Program-made: the position numbers and the translations under genes
The notes under the pieces: model-generated
The model's database searches: none
Seen by the model: the letters and a program-made list of their open reading frames with translations, nothing else
What the model was told of the DNA's origin: nothing
DNA from: Malurus cyaneus samueli
Lineage: Eukaryota > Chordata > Aves > Passeriformes > Maluridae
Direction of reading: 5' to 3'
Length of the DNA: 64,000 nucleotides
NCBI GenBank assembly: GCA_009741485.1
Contig: VKON01002060.1
Location: 17,780-81,779, forward strand
In this document: one piece after another, positions 32,471 to 43,844 of the stretch
Layout: each line of letters opens with the position of its first letter
Numbering within the stretch: the stretch's first letter is position 1

Positions 32471-33295
32471 CTTGGGATGGATGTGTGCTATGGGATGGGT
32501 GTGATCTGGGATGGATTGTATGGATGGTGTGCTATGGGGTGATGTATGGGTGGGTGTGATCTGGGATGGATGTGCTATGGGATGGGTGTGCTATGGGATG
32601 GATGTGCTCAATGGTGGATGTGCTATGGGATGGGTGTGCTATGGGATGGATGTGCTATGGGATGGATGTGATCGGTGATGGATGTGCTCCATGATGGGTG
32701 TGCTCAGGGATGGATGTGCTCGATGGTGGATGTGCTATGGGATGGGTGTGCTATGGGATGGATGTGATCGGTGATGGATGTGCTCCATGATGGGTGTGCT
32801 CAGGGATGGATGTGCTCGATGGTGGATGTGCTATGGGATGTGTGTGCTATGGGATGGATGGCTCGATGGATGGATGTGCTATGGGATGGGTGATTGCTAT
32901 GGATGTGTGGTGTGCTATGGGATGGGTGTGCTCGATGGTGGATGTGCTATGGGATGTGTGTGCTATGGGATGGGTGTGCTCGATGGTGGATGTGCATATG
33001 GATGGTGTGGTGCTATGGATGGGTGTGCTCGATGGTGGAGTGCTATGGGATGGATGTGCCGATGTGGGTGTGCTATGGGATGGGTGTGCTATGGGATGGA
33101 TGTGCTCGATGGTGGGTGTGCTATGGGATGGATGTGCTGTGGGATAGATGTGCTCGGTGAGGGATGTGCTCCATGATGGATGTGCTCGGGGATGGTTGTG
33201 CTCAGTGCCCTGCTTGGAGCAGAGCTTTGGGTGTGTGTGGGATGCGCTTGCAGCTCTGGCCCAGCTGAAGTTAACCAGAGGACTGTTCTGTCTTC
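32470..33295. repeat. 16-bp minisatellite, right inverted arm ending at gap
   Basis: Units read ATGGGATGGATGTGCT and CGATGGTGGATGTGCT, the reverse complement of the left-arm array. The last 155 bp repeat the intron next to exon 4 in reverse (AGCAGAGCTTTGGGTGTGTG, then GTTAACCAGAGGACTG) and stop at the N gap, inside the sequence that would lead into exon 4. Confidence 0.92.
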
Positions 33296-33320
33296 NNNNN
33301 NNNNNNNNNNNNNNNNNNNN
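33296..33320. other. Assembly gap (25 N)
   Basis: Short N run at the end of the inverted arm, marking an uncertain contig join in intron 3. Confidence 0.99.
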
Positions 33321-33545
33321 ACAGGGCTCTGACCCCCTCTGGACTCTGCCCAGCCTCCCAATGGCCAGAACAGGGCTCTGACCCCACTCTGGACTCTGCC
33401 CAGCCTCCCAATGGCCAGGACAGGGCTCTGAACCCACTCTGGACCCTGCCCAGCCTCCCAATGGCCAGGACAGGGCTCTGATCCCACTCTGGACCCTGCC
33501 CAGCTTCCCAATGGCCAGGACAGGGCTCTGACCCCACTCTGGAGC
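33321..33545. repeat. 50-bp tandem repeat
   Basis: About 4.5 copies of a 50-bp unit (CAGGGCTCTGACCCCACTCT, then GCCCAGCCTCCCAATGGCCA) immediately right of the gap. Confidence 0.93.
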
Positions 33546-33720
33546 TCCCCCAGGGGATGCCAAGGACGAAGGGACTCAGCACATGTGGAACCTACACCAT
33601 CATCCCCTCACCAGCAAGGCTGGCATCTCCTCCCTGCCTGCTCAAATGGGATCTCACTGATCTTCCTTTGGGAACCCTCCACCAGGAGAGGAGGCACAGC
33701 ACACTCAGGGGTTCTCACAC

Positions 33721-34126
33721 TGATGCCTTAGGATTTTTTGTTTCTATATTTTCATGCGTCTGTATTCTTGTATTTCTCTAGTACAACACTAAAACTACCG
33801 TTCTCCCATCTTCAGACAAAACAATCCCTCTCTGAGCCTGAATCCAAAGACACCTCAGAGCCCCAAAATATGGAAACAACAGCAAGTTAGAGAAGAGCAA
33901 GTTTAAAGTGATTGACATCATCAAATATAAATATCATTAGAAAATTAAGACCCAATATGTTAATAAAGCAGAACTTATAAAAGGTGAAAATTCCGTGACC
34001 CGGTGTCCATTTTAAGTGTAGCCTCAAGAAGAAGATTTTGTCTGCCCTAATGTACCATTAGGCCTGTTAGGCCCGGATTAAAATTGTATATTCTCATTCT
34101 CTTAAGTTTGTCTGGCCTCTGTTTCA
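33721..34126 (+). mobile_element. Solo LTR of an avian endogenous retrovirus
   Basis: A 406-bp element from TGATGCCTTAGG to CTCTGTTTCA with a TATA box (CTTATAAAAGG, about 33973-33985) and an ATTAAA poly(A) signal (34077-34082). It matches the minus-strand element at 59650-60052 along its whole length. No internal retroviral genes adjoin it, so it is a solo LTR. The 5-bp flanks (CACAC, GATCA) are not identical, so the exact ends are uncertain. It lies in RAB11FIP5 intron 3, antisense to the gene. Confidence 0.85.
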
Positions 34127-34711
34127 GATCAGCCTGATTGATAAGGCATCAGCACCACAAAGGGGGGTGAGTTGTGCACACCCCATGTCTGTCGGGTGTT
34201 CTGACTGCCACACTCGCTCCTCTGGGCCCCATCCCCTTGGAGGAGCAATCCCATCCCCAGGACAGGGCATTATGGCCCTGCCCTATAATGGATCCCATGG
34301 GATTGAGGGATCGCCCCTTTTGGCTGGGGAGAGATGGCACTGTCAGCCCACACTGGGCACACACACCAAGCTTTAACAGGAAGGAATCAATCCATTGCTT
34401 TGCCAACGTGCCCATGGTATGTCCAGCCAGATCTCCCTCCCGAGCTGCAGGGAGTAATCACTGGCACCACTGCAGGATCCCAAAGCTGCTTGGACAACTA
34501 TTTCCGTGTTACTGTGGATACAGCAAACGCCTCAGACACGTTTCCAAAGCACAAAAATGCCACCTTGAGGCAAAAGCTGACGCTGGTGACGGTGCAGTTG
34601 GTCGGTCCCAAAGCAGGGAGGGCACTGGGCTGGCAGTGCCTCTGCCCACGAGTGACACCCACCATGGGCACCCACCCCCTGCTCCTGCTCCCTCCCCTGA
34701 GCAGCTCCCTG
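34127..34711. other. Intron 3, nothing recognised
   Basis: Unique noncoding sequence between the solo LTR and the dispersed 295-bp repeat. Confidence 0.6.
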
Positions 34712-35006
34712 GCACGGTGCCTGCTGAAGCCACCGATGCCACCCGAGTCCCCAGCCCCGGTTTGGGGACAGGGAATGTTCCTGGTGAGCAGCTGAGTGTG
34801 ACCAGCTCTGCTCCAGCACCCATGGGACACCAGCCCGACCCCACTGAAGGGAACTGCCATTCCAGGGACAAGGAAAAGCCTCAAGCCCTCCATGCTCACC
34901 CCAAGCCCAGTTCCCTTTGGGGCACAGGCAGCCCGTGGGTGCCCTCTCCCGCTGTCACCGAGCAGCAGTGGTGGCCGTGCCCATCCTGCTCCGTGTCCTC
35001 TCCTGG
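34712..35006. repeat. Dispersed 295-bp repeat, intron 3 copy
   Basis: Second copy of the 23375-23668 segment, sharing GTGCCTGCTGAAGCCACCGA, AAGGGAACTGCCATTCC and GGGGCACAGGCAGCCCGTGG. Confidence 0.85.
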
Positions 35007-35324
35007 ACCAGGAATGCACCCCACAGGACACAGTCTTCGAGCTCTGGGTGAGCACAGAAAATCTCAAATTATGGGAGACGTGATGGACCCACAGGCACAC
35101 AGCACTCTGCTCGGAATAAAACCCCTCCTGGCACTGCCAGCCTGGAGAGCAGCACAGGGCTCTGCCCCTTTTCCCTGAGTGCCCTCAAAAATTCCAGCTC
35201 CCCAAAAAGGACAACACCTGCTCACTAGAGGAGCACTCAGCTGCATGAGCTCACAACACCACAAATGGATTTTAACGGGGCAAAACAGGGAAAATTTCCT
35301 TCCCAGCTGGAAGAGGAAGGGGAC

Positions 35325-35442
35325 ACGGGAAGCGGACACGGGTAGGGGACACGGGAAGGGGACACGGGAAGGGGACAAGGGAAGGGGATAAGGGAAGGGA
35401 ACATGGGAAGGGGACACGGGAAGGGGACACGGGAAGGGGACA
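35325..35442. repeat. 13-bp minisatellite
   Basis: About nine units of GGGAAGGGGACAC with ACAAG and ATAAG variants, period 13. Confidence 0.93.
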
Positions 35443-35857
35443 AGGTCCAACCATCAGTCCCAGGGTGCAGAGGGCACAGAGCCAGCCCCACCTCTGCCTG
35501 TCCCCCTCCTCGCTGGCACTGCTGGCACTGCCTCCACTCTCCAGTCCATCCTGTGCTCCACCTTTGTGCTCTCCTGAGCATCCCCCGTGCTCAGTAAGAG
35601 CATCCAGGGTTGGATCCAGCTCTGCTGGGCTCCAAAGGGCTGCAGAGCATTAATTAGCTGCAGGCTCCTAACGAGCCCTGGCTGCTAATGACCATCCCAG
35701 CTGCCAGAAGCTGAGTGGGGATGTTCCTTGTTCAAGGGGCTGATGGCAGAGCAGGCACCTGCAATTGCACCAATCCCCACCTGCACAGCTGCAGGAGCAG
35801 CTTCAAGGCTTCCTCAAACCCCCAAAATGATCCTGGCTTCATTCCAAAAGTCCTCAC

Positions 35858-36120
35858 AGGATGGTTTGGGTTGGAAGGGATTTCAAGACTCATCCCGTGC
35901 CACCCCATCCATGGCAGGGACACCTCCCACTGTCCCCTATGTCCAGCCTGGCCTCAAACATTCCCAGGGATCCGGGGCAATCTGGCAATTCCAGCCCAGC
36001 CCCTCGCCACCCTCCCAGGCAGGAATTCCTTGCCAAGATCCCAGCCCAAGCTCCCCTTTCCCAGTGGGATCCATTCCCTGTGTCCTGTCCCTGCAGCCCT
36101 CCTGGGGTTCTGGACCTGCT
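35858..36120 (-). mobile_element. CR1 LINE 3' fragment
   Basis: Reverse-oriented CR1 tail: GATGGTTTGGGTTGGAAGGG, GGGACACCTCCCACTGTCC, then CCAGCCCAGCCCCTCGCCAC. It is almost identical over about 150 bp to the fragments at 60635-61015 and 62283-62575. Confidence 0.88.
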
Positions 36121-36296
36121 GATACTGGCTGAAAATACAAACACACAACTTGAATCCATCTTGTTTTGTCAGACTCTGCTTTACCTCCTTAAATTCCACT
36201 GTGGAAATTTCCTTTCTGTTTCTCAACCCCATTCCTGCTGGGACCCACTGGGGTTTGCTTAGGGGCTGCACAAACCCCTTTTGGCTGAAAACAACA

Positions 36297-36535
36297 ATCA
36301 TGGAATTGTTTAGGTTGGAGAAGCCCTCTGAGGCCACCAAATCCAACAATCCCAGCACTGTCAAAGGCACCACTGCTTCATGTCCCCAAGTGCCACATCC
36401 ACAGGGCTCTGAAACCCCTCCAGGGATGGGGACTGACCCTGCCCTGGGCAGCTATGCCAGGGCTGGACAGCCCTTTCCAGGTGGGAAATTTCCCAATATC
36501 CAACCTAAACCTCCCTTGGGCACAACTTGAGGCTG
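36297..36535 (-). mobile_element. CR1 LINE 3' fragment
   Basis: Reverse-oriented CR1 end with ATGGAATTGTTTAGGTTGGA, ATGTCCCCAAGTGCCACATC, CCCTCCAGGGATGGGGAC and GGACAGCCCTTTCCAGG. Confidence 0.9.
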
Positions 36536-36682
36536 TTTGAAAATCCGTAACTTTCCACTGAGATTCCAAAGTGCACCGTCACCGTTCAACCCCATTCCTT
36601 GGGATAAACATCCCTGCTTTGGCCAGCAGCCTGGTGCTGGCAGGAGACTTGTTCTCCCCCAGAAAAACCCATTTTCCACTCT

Positions 36683-36885
36683 TCCTGAGGAAGGAAATTC
36701 TCCCTGAGGAAGGAAATTCTCACTGGGGAAGGAAATTCTCCCCGAGGAAGGAAATTCTCCCTGAGGAAGGAAATTCTCACTGGGGAAGGAAATTCTCCCC
36801 GAGGAAGGAAATTCTCCCTGAGGAAGGAAATTCTCACTGTGGAAGGAAATTCTCACTGTGGAAGGAAATTCTCACTGAGGAAGGA
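36683..36885. repeat. 19-bp minisatellite
   Basis: About ten copies of GAGGAAGGAAATTCTCCCT and close variants with a strict 19-bp period, alternating in a higher-order pattern of three unit types. Confidence 0.95.
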
Positions 36886-36889
36886 TCCT

Positions 36890-38140
36890 GGGAGTGCTCA
36901 GTGGAAGCACGAGCGGAGCACGGTGGATTCCTCTAGAGGGAAACCTGTGCTTGCAGCAGCTGCTGGAAACAGCTCTTTGCAGCACCAAAATGCTGATTCA
37001 CCCTCCTCCTCCTCCTCCTCCTCCTCCCCCCTCTCCTCTTTCCCCTCCCATTCCCAGCACACGGCTCCACCAGCCAAAATAAATCACGGGTACCTTCCTG
37101 CCCTCATTTATTTGTTTGGCAGCACTTCACGGATGCCTTTGAGCCTCGCAGCAATAAAAAAAAAATTTAAGAAAGGAAATAAAATATTGCTGAGCAACCC
37201 CCCGATGGAAAAGGTCTATTGGAAACAGCTTGTTCAATGCAGGGAGATTTCTCCCTGCGGATCCCAGGATGGATTTCAGGCTGAGGGCAGAGCTCTGCAG
37301 TCCCCAGCCCAGGAGGGTGGGGGACTCTGCACCACCGAGGGAAAACGGCTGGAAAAGCAGGAATTTGGGAAGGGCAGGGATGGATCCAGCCCTGAGGTGC
37401 TGAGGGGAAGAGCTGTGCTGAAGCTCAAGTGGAAAATCCCTCGTGGGAGCGCTGGATCAGGGATGTGCCGTGCCCTGCCACTCCCAACTTGCTTTTTGTG
37501 CCATTTTCCCACAGATAAAGCTCACTTGGGTGCAAAAGCAGCAGGATGGAGAGATGGAGCATCCTGCAGCAGCTCCAGACCTGGCAGAGAGCAGGAATTT
37601 CCTCCCTCGGGAATGAGCAGGGCTGGCACAGCAGGAATTGTGCACCAAGGGCTTGGGAAGAGGTGGGAACTGCAGCCCAGGACATTTTTGTACAGGGTGG
37701 GAGCACCAGAGGCAAGGACTCAGGGAATGTATTTTAAACAGGAATTCCAGAGGTGGAAGGACTGGATTTCTCCATAATAAATCACCCACAATAATCCATA
37801 AATTATCTATAATATTATCTGTGCAATAACCACTTTGCTCTGCCCTTGGGCCTCACCTGTCCATCATCCCCATTAAAATGGACAAATCCTCCTTTATAGA
37901 AATTTGCCCTCAAAACTGCAGGAATTTTAAAAAATAGCAGAAATATGGGCAGTAGGAACCCCGGGAGATGCAAACTTCAAACCTCAATTCCCATTTTTAG
38001 GCGTGGGAGTCGGGCTGGGCTTTACCTGGACAGTTCCAAAGCACTTTGGACACATCAGGGCTGAGCTGTCAGCTTTGGATCCCAATCCCCATCCTGCTTT
38101 GTGTCCATCCCTGGGAAATGTGGGCTCAGAGGGGAAAGGA
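36890..38140. other. Intron 3, nothing recognised
   Basis: No exon or mobile element is seen. It includes a CTC triplet run (about 37003-37030) and an A/T-rich stretch at 37770-37960. Confidence 0.6.
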
Positions 38141-38149
38141 GCTGTTTTC

Positions 38150-38690
38150 CAGCCTCACACAGATCCCAGCCCAGGGACACTGTCCTGGGACAATCCCTGT
38201 GACCCCACAGCTGTGATCCCATGGCTCCCACTGAATCATCCCAGTTATCCTGGCTTCATCTCCCTCCTCCCAAAATCCTGAACTCCCCAGGCTCCCTCTG
38301 GGAGTTCTGTTAACTCTGGAGGGGCTGTCACACCAGCCATGCCAAATCCCAGCCCAGGGACACTGTCCTGGAACAATCCCTGTGACCCCACAGCTGTGAT
38401 CCCACAGCTCCCACTGAATCATCCCAGTTATCCTGGCTTCATCTCCCTTCTCCCAAAATCCTGATCTACCCAAGCTCTCTCTGGAGTACTGTCCATGCCA
38501 CACCAGCCATGCTCAATCCCAGCCCAGGAATACTGTCCTGGAACAATCCCACAGCTCCCACTGAGCCATCCCTGTATCCACAGTGCCCTGGCTTCATCTC
38601 CCTCCTCCCAAAATCCTGATCTCCCCAGGCTCCCTCTGGCAGTCCTGTCCATGTCACACCAGCCATGCTCAATCCCAGCCCTCCCAAATG
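38150..38690. repeat. Tandem repeat of about 155-185 bp
   Basis: Three full copies and part of a fourth, starting CCCAGCCCAGGGACACTGTC near 38165, 38348 and 38516 and carrying CATCTCCCTCCTCCCAAAAT. The units shorten through internal deletions. Confidence 0.88.
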
Positions 38691-39670
38691 GCTCCAAGCA
38701 TTCCAAACGCTGCTCCCTCTCCCATCAGCTGGGAAATGCACTTTTTGGGACATTTGGGATCCCACATCAAGAACAGGGAGAAACTGAGTCAATATTTGGC
38801 CTCAGTGCTGGACCCAAGGGTGCAGACTCTGGGAAAGGGCTCCAACCTGGAACTGGAGCTGTTTTTATAGGACAGAGCCCCATTTCCCTTCTCTCCCATG
38901 GCCAGCCCTAAGATTCAGTCCCATTTTATCAGGATCCTCCACAGGAAGCAGGAGCTGCCAGAGCTGTGATAACATTGAAGGAAACCCTGTAAACAGTTAA
39001 ATGATTGTTTCAGTCCCAGGCTTTGCCTCAAATAAACCTGCTGAGCTTCTTCCTCACACACAGCCCTTAACCAGGCGGATTTGAAAACAACAACCCCCTC
39101 CAGGCTTTGATTCAGCCTCCAAAGAGCAAACACCACCTTCCTACTGCTCCCATCCCAGCCCCAATCAAAGGCTGCAGCTCACAGGGAGCACCAAAGCCAG
39201 GGATGAAAAGCAGAGCCTTGGGGACCTGCTGCTCTGAAAGAAATCAGGGAAAAACCCAGGGCTGGAGGCAGAAAAGCCCAGTTCTCTCCCCAGGTTTGCA
39301 GTGCCAGCTCCCACTGATGGCTCAGCAAAACCCACCCAGAGCAGAACAAAACCCCTTTTTATAAAGCTGCAGTTAGACCCAGCCTAAGGCAGCAGCTCCT
39401 TATCTTGGGAAGGGAGTGTTTTGTGCAGCAAGTGGGTAAAGAGGAGCTGTGCCAGGCTGGTCTTTGCTGCAGGCAAACTCAAACCATCCCTCTCATTACA
39501 GATCTTTTAACTAATTACAGACCTTTGAACTAATTACAGGCTGAAGGTTTTGGTCATGCAAAGCGACTGATGTTGATGCTTTCTCACCAAGTTCAGGCTC
39601 TGGGTTAAACTTGACCTGTCCACTGAGGACAAAAAGGCTCCAGAGAGAGCTGAATGAAAGAGGGCCCCCC
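38691..39670. other. Intron 3, nothing recognised
   Basis: Unique noncoding sequence without recognisable exon or element. Confidence 0.55.
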
Positions 39671-39679
39671 CTTCCAAAA

Positions 39680-39850
39680 CCCATCCATTGATCCCATCCC
39701 ATGAGTCCTCTCCATCTACCGATCCCATCCCATCCCATCCCATCCATGCCATCCCATCCCACCCTCCCATCCCATCCCATCCCATCCCATCCCATCCATC
39801 CTCCCCATCCCATCCATCCCATGCCCATCCCATCACCCATCCATCCAGAT
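39680..39850. repeat. (CCATCCCAT)n array
   Basis: Simple pyrimidine-rich repeat of CCATCCCATC units, the complement of the GGGATGG repeats common in this window. Confidence 0.9.
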
Positions 39851-40429
39851 CCGATCCCTCACGCCACCGCCATCCCAAGGGTTCCTGCTTCAGCCCGTGC
39901 AGTCCGCCTGGATACAGCAGCATTTCAATAACTGGATTTTTTATTCTAGGCCAACAGGTTTGGATCCAAATAGAAAGAAAATTGAAGGAACAATCTTGAG
40001 TGGGAATACTCCATCTTTCCTCAAGGACAGGATGCAGAGCCCAGAGTCTTCGTCTCATATAAATCTTTCATTGGGATGTGACACCAAAGCACTGCTCCCT
40101 GTCTGGTGTCAGTCTGCTGTGCAGCCCCAAGGCCACCATCAGCACGGAAAGGAATTTGGGGCAACTGAGGGATTTCATACTTCCAAGTTAACCCATTGGG
40201 ACCTGTTATGTGGAAACAGGAGTGCCTCATAAAGAGCTCAGACTGAACTCAAACCCTTCTGCTTAACAAATGAGGTAAAGTCCTCAGATTGAAATCCCTC
40301 TAATAAATCAACCCGAGATTCACCAGCCTCCCAGTGCTGGTTTTTTTTTTCCCTGGTCATTTAACCCATTTCCTGCTCTCAGATAACACTCATGACCTCG
40401 GACTCAGCCTCGGTTCTGGGGCTCCAGGT

Positions 40430-41055
40430 GACAATTCTCACAAAACAGCACAAACGGACCCAGCTCGGTTCTGGAGAGTGATAAATTCTCAGAGAAACAC
40501 AAATGGACTCCTGCTCGGTTTGGAGTGATAAATTCCTCAAAACAGCACAAATGGACTCCAGCCAGTTCTGAAGTGATAATTCTCACAAAACAGCACAACT
40601 GGACTACAAGCTCTTCTGGAGTGATAAATTCTCACAAACAGACAAACTGGACCCAGCTCGGTTGAGTGATAATTCCTACAACAGCACAAATGGACTCATC
40701 TGTCTGGAGTGATAATTCCTACAAAACAGCACAAACTGGACTCCACTCGTTCTGAGTGATAAATTCCTCAAAACAGAAACTGGCTCCTGTTCTAGGATTT
40801 CTCAAACAGCACAACGTGGACTCAGCTCGTTCTGGAGTGAGTCAATTCCTCACAGAACAAGCACAAACTGACTCCATGCTAGTTCTGAGAGTATAAATTC
40901 ACTCACAAAACAGCACAAACGGATCCAGCTCGTTATGGAGTGATAAATTCCTCAGCAGAAAAGCACAAACTGCACTCACTCGGTTCTGGAGTGAAAATTC
41001 CTCACAAAACAGCACAAATGGACTCTCAGCTCGTTCGGAAGTGATAACGTACAAA
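40430..41055. repeat. 52-bp minisatellite, degraded copy
   Basis: About 12 units related to CACAAAACAGCACAAACTGG and AGCTCGGTTCTGGAGTGATA, with many missing bases and variable spacing. It is the reverse complement of the clean array at 53222-53897. Confidence 0.9.
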
Positions 41056-41662
41056 ACAGCACAAACAGCACAGAACCCGAGGATGGGGAGGGATGGATCA
41101 CCACACAAAGCAAGAATGGTTAGAGATTGATAACGGGGAAGGGGAACGGGTGGGATGGGATGGAGGAGGAAGGAGCAGGGCTGGCGTTAGTTACTTTGGG
41201 AATATCAATATCTCACGTTATCTCCACCCCCTGAGCAGATCAGGGCTGGGGGGGTCACACAAATAATGTGATTACACATCCCAATATCCCACATCCTGGC
41301 CTGACTGCCAGGGAAGCTTTTGGAGCTCATTAAAGGATAACGATCCTTCATTTTGAGGCCACAGAAACGCTTGGTGTGACCACAGTGAGCAGAGGGAAAC
41401 CTCTCCATGGTGGGGATCCCTCCCTCTCCAGAGTGGAAAACACATCCCACATCCAACAGAGGTGCTTTCTGGCAGAAACCAGGGGAGAATCCAGGAAAAT
41501 CTCCTTCCCTTGGAGACATTTAAGAGCAAGGAAATGTTTTTCCTGCTCTGATTTTGCTCGAGCATCAGGGCCTGGGAGCATCTGGGAGCTCTGACCAGCA
41601 GAGCCACTGGAGATGGGAATTTGGGGCAGATATCACCAGATTGGACCTGGGCTTGCACTGAC

Positions 41663-42290
41663 CTGGGTTTTTGAGGGGACTCTTTGGGCTCCTTGGAGCC
41701 GAACCAGGCGCTGCTCTTGCTCCTGTCATCGCCCGTGGCGTGCGCGGGGGTGGCTCTGTCACCTTTGCTGCCGTGCTGGAAAAAGCCTCCCTTGGCTTTC
41801 CTGTCCTCCTTCCTGCCATCCTCGGGCTGCCCGTCCTTGGCTGGTTCAGCACCTCTGCCCTCCTCCAGCCGTGCCCTGCCCAGGTGATTGCTGAGGGTCA
41901 CGGCTTTGGTGGACACTTTGAGCTCCTCCTGCAGTGCCAGGCTGGGTGGGGATGGGATGAACCGGGGCTCATCCCTGTGCTGAGCCCTGTCCAGGCTGCC
42001 CAGAGCCCAGGGCACCTCGTGGGGCTCAGGGTGCAATGGGGCAAAGCCAAAGGGCTCCTCCTGCCTCCTGGGCACGGGCAGGGGGGCAGAGGAGGGGGGC
42101 ACGGGGCTCCTCAGCGCTTCGTCCCCGTACACGTGGCTGCCGTTGATGCACAGAGAGGAGCGAGATGTGGGCTCGTTTTTGGGCTTCAGGCTCTGAACTG
42201 CTCGAGGCTCCAGCACAGGGCTGACCTGAGACACATCATCGCTGAACGCTCTCTTGTGGGTCAGCTTCGGGGAGGACAGCACCTCCTTCC
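41663..42290 (-). CDS. RAB11FIP5: RAB11FIP5 exon 3
   Basis: A 628-bp exon after the acceptor GCTCCCCCAG (phase 1), ending CCCAG at the donor GTCAGTGC (phase 2). It is fully open and encodes about 209 residues of linker between the C2 and Rab-binding domains. Family landmarks are SSPKLTHKRAFSDD at the start, RSSLCINGSHVYGDE in the middle, and KSSAWFGSKEPKESPQKP at the end, each with a close equivalent in mammalian RAB11FIP5. The region is Ser/Lys-rich and expected to be disordered. A corrupted inverted copy lies at 52013-52628. Confidence 0.95.
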
Positions 42291-42679
42291 CTGGGGGAGC
42301 AAAGATCAAACACACAGAAGGTGAGGAAACATCGTTATCTTCCACCTAGGAACCCTAAACACATCTGGGGAATCATCCCCACCCTTCTCCCCCCACCCCG
42401 GGCTTAAAGGGATTAGAATGAAACTCTTGGAAATGCAAAGTGCAGCTCACAATTGCAGGGGAGGAGCCCGAGAGGAGACTCTGTGAGATGACAAACCCAT
42501 TGTCTGAGAAGATCTGAGAGGATCTGAAACAAGAAACTCCCCAGAAGCACCTTAAAGGCTTTTAAAGCTTCTCTGTGACTCAGGAGTTGGCACTGAACAG
42601 GAGATGCTGGGGCTGTGAGCTCCAGGCCACTGCTTGGTGGGACAGACCAGGAGGGTCCAATGCCTGCATCTCCCTCCCA

Positions 42680-42750
42680 GACCCTTGAGGGTTGGACTTG
42701 ATCATATTAAAAATCTTTTCCAACCACAGCAATTCCATGATTCTATGGCC
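42680..42750 (+). mobile_element. CR1 terminal fragment
   Basis: GGTTGGACTTGATCATATTA, then TCCAACCACAGCAATTCCAT and GATTCTATGG: the final bases of a CR1 element. Confidence 0.8.
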
Positions 42751-42852
42751 TCATGGCTACTGCCAATTTTTGGTGTTAAAAACCACGGAGAACCCGAGGA
42801 GAATGACTGACACAGCCGCTCTCCCCTCCCAGCTGGGAATGCTGCTTCCTTC

Positions 42853-42930
42853 ACAGAATCCTGGAATGGTTTGGGCTGGAAATGACCTTAAACACCATCC
42901 AGTTCCAACCCCCTGCTACAGAAAGGGAAG
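42853..42930 (-). mobile_element. CR1 terminal fragment
   Basis: AGAATCCTGGAATGGTTTGG, then GACCTTAAACACCATCCAGT and CCAACCCCCTGCTACAG: a reverse-oriented CR1 tail. Confidence 0.82.
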
Positions 42931-43394
42931 CTCCCAGCAGCTGGAGGGCTCATCCCAAGGATGATGGAAGGGAAGCAGCACAGGAATGTCACCCAGCAGA
43001 ATCCACAGGGCCTCCCCGGGGACTCCCACCCAACCTGGCTGTGCTGTCTGCAGCCAATTAAACCATGTAATTACATATTTGTTTCCAAGGGAGAATTAAT
43101 TCCCTACAAGGGCCTTTTTTCTTTGTAAATCAGTGCCCCGGGAGTGCCAAGAGCTCAGATTGTTTTAATCACAGAGCCGGCCCCGTTTGGGCTTTGCCTC
43201 CAAGCCGGAGGCGGCTCATTAGAGCAGTGACCTCTAATTAGGCAGGGCCCTCCTGGCAGGGACTGACCAGAGGGGCTGAGGAGAACCCCCAGATCCTGGC
43301 AGTTCGTGCTACAAGCATGGAAAAGCAAAATCTGGGGTGTTTCTCCCTGTTCTGGCAAAGACGTCAGCGCCAGCACGCAGCAGGTCCCAGGGTT

Positions 43395-43750
43395 TGTGCA
43401 GGATGTCACCTCTTAGGGACATCCTGGAGCAAAGGGGGATCAGGGGGGACCTTGTGGCTCTGCACAACTCCCTGACAGGAGGGGACAGCCGGGGGGGTCG
43501 GGCTCTGCTCCAGGGAACAGGGACAGGAGGAGAGGGAACGGCCTCAGGCTGGGCCAGGGCAGGTTTAGGGAAAATTTCTCCATTAAAAGGGTTTTCCATC
43601 TCTGGCACAGCTGCCCAGGGCATCCCAGAGCCCTGGTGATGTGGCACTTGGGGACATGGGGCAGAGGTGGCCCTGGCAGTGCTGGGGATGGTTGTACCCC
43701 ATGATCTCAGAGGGTTTTTCCACTCTAACCAGTTCCAAAATTCCCCAATT
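43395..43750 (+). mobile_element. CR1 LINE 3' fragment
   Basis: GAACGGCCTCAGGCTGGGCC, GAAAATTTCTCCATTAAAAG, GTGGCACTTGGGGACATGG and GGCAGTGCTGGGGATGGTTG in CR1 3' order. The inverted copy is at 50590-50930. Confidence 0.92.
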
Positions 43751-43844
43751 CTGTCACTGGGTAATAATCAGTTAACAGAGCCGCAGAAAAGTTTCACCAA
43801 GCAAGGAAGGGTAACACTGGGGGGATTATCCCTTATCCTCTTAC

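Larger units (their letters stand above)
42291..43844. other. RAB11FIP5 intron 2
   Basis: Noncoding, with CR1 tail fragments at 42680-42750 (plus), 42853-42930 (minus) and 43395-43750 (plus). Between them (43045-43265) is an A/T-rich, homeodomain-site-like stretch discussed as a possible conserved noncoding element. Confidence 0.85.
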
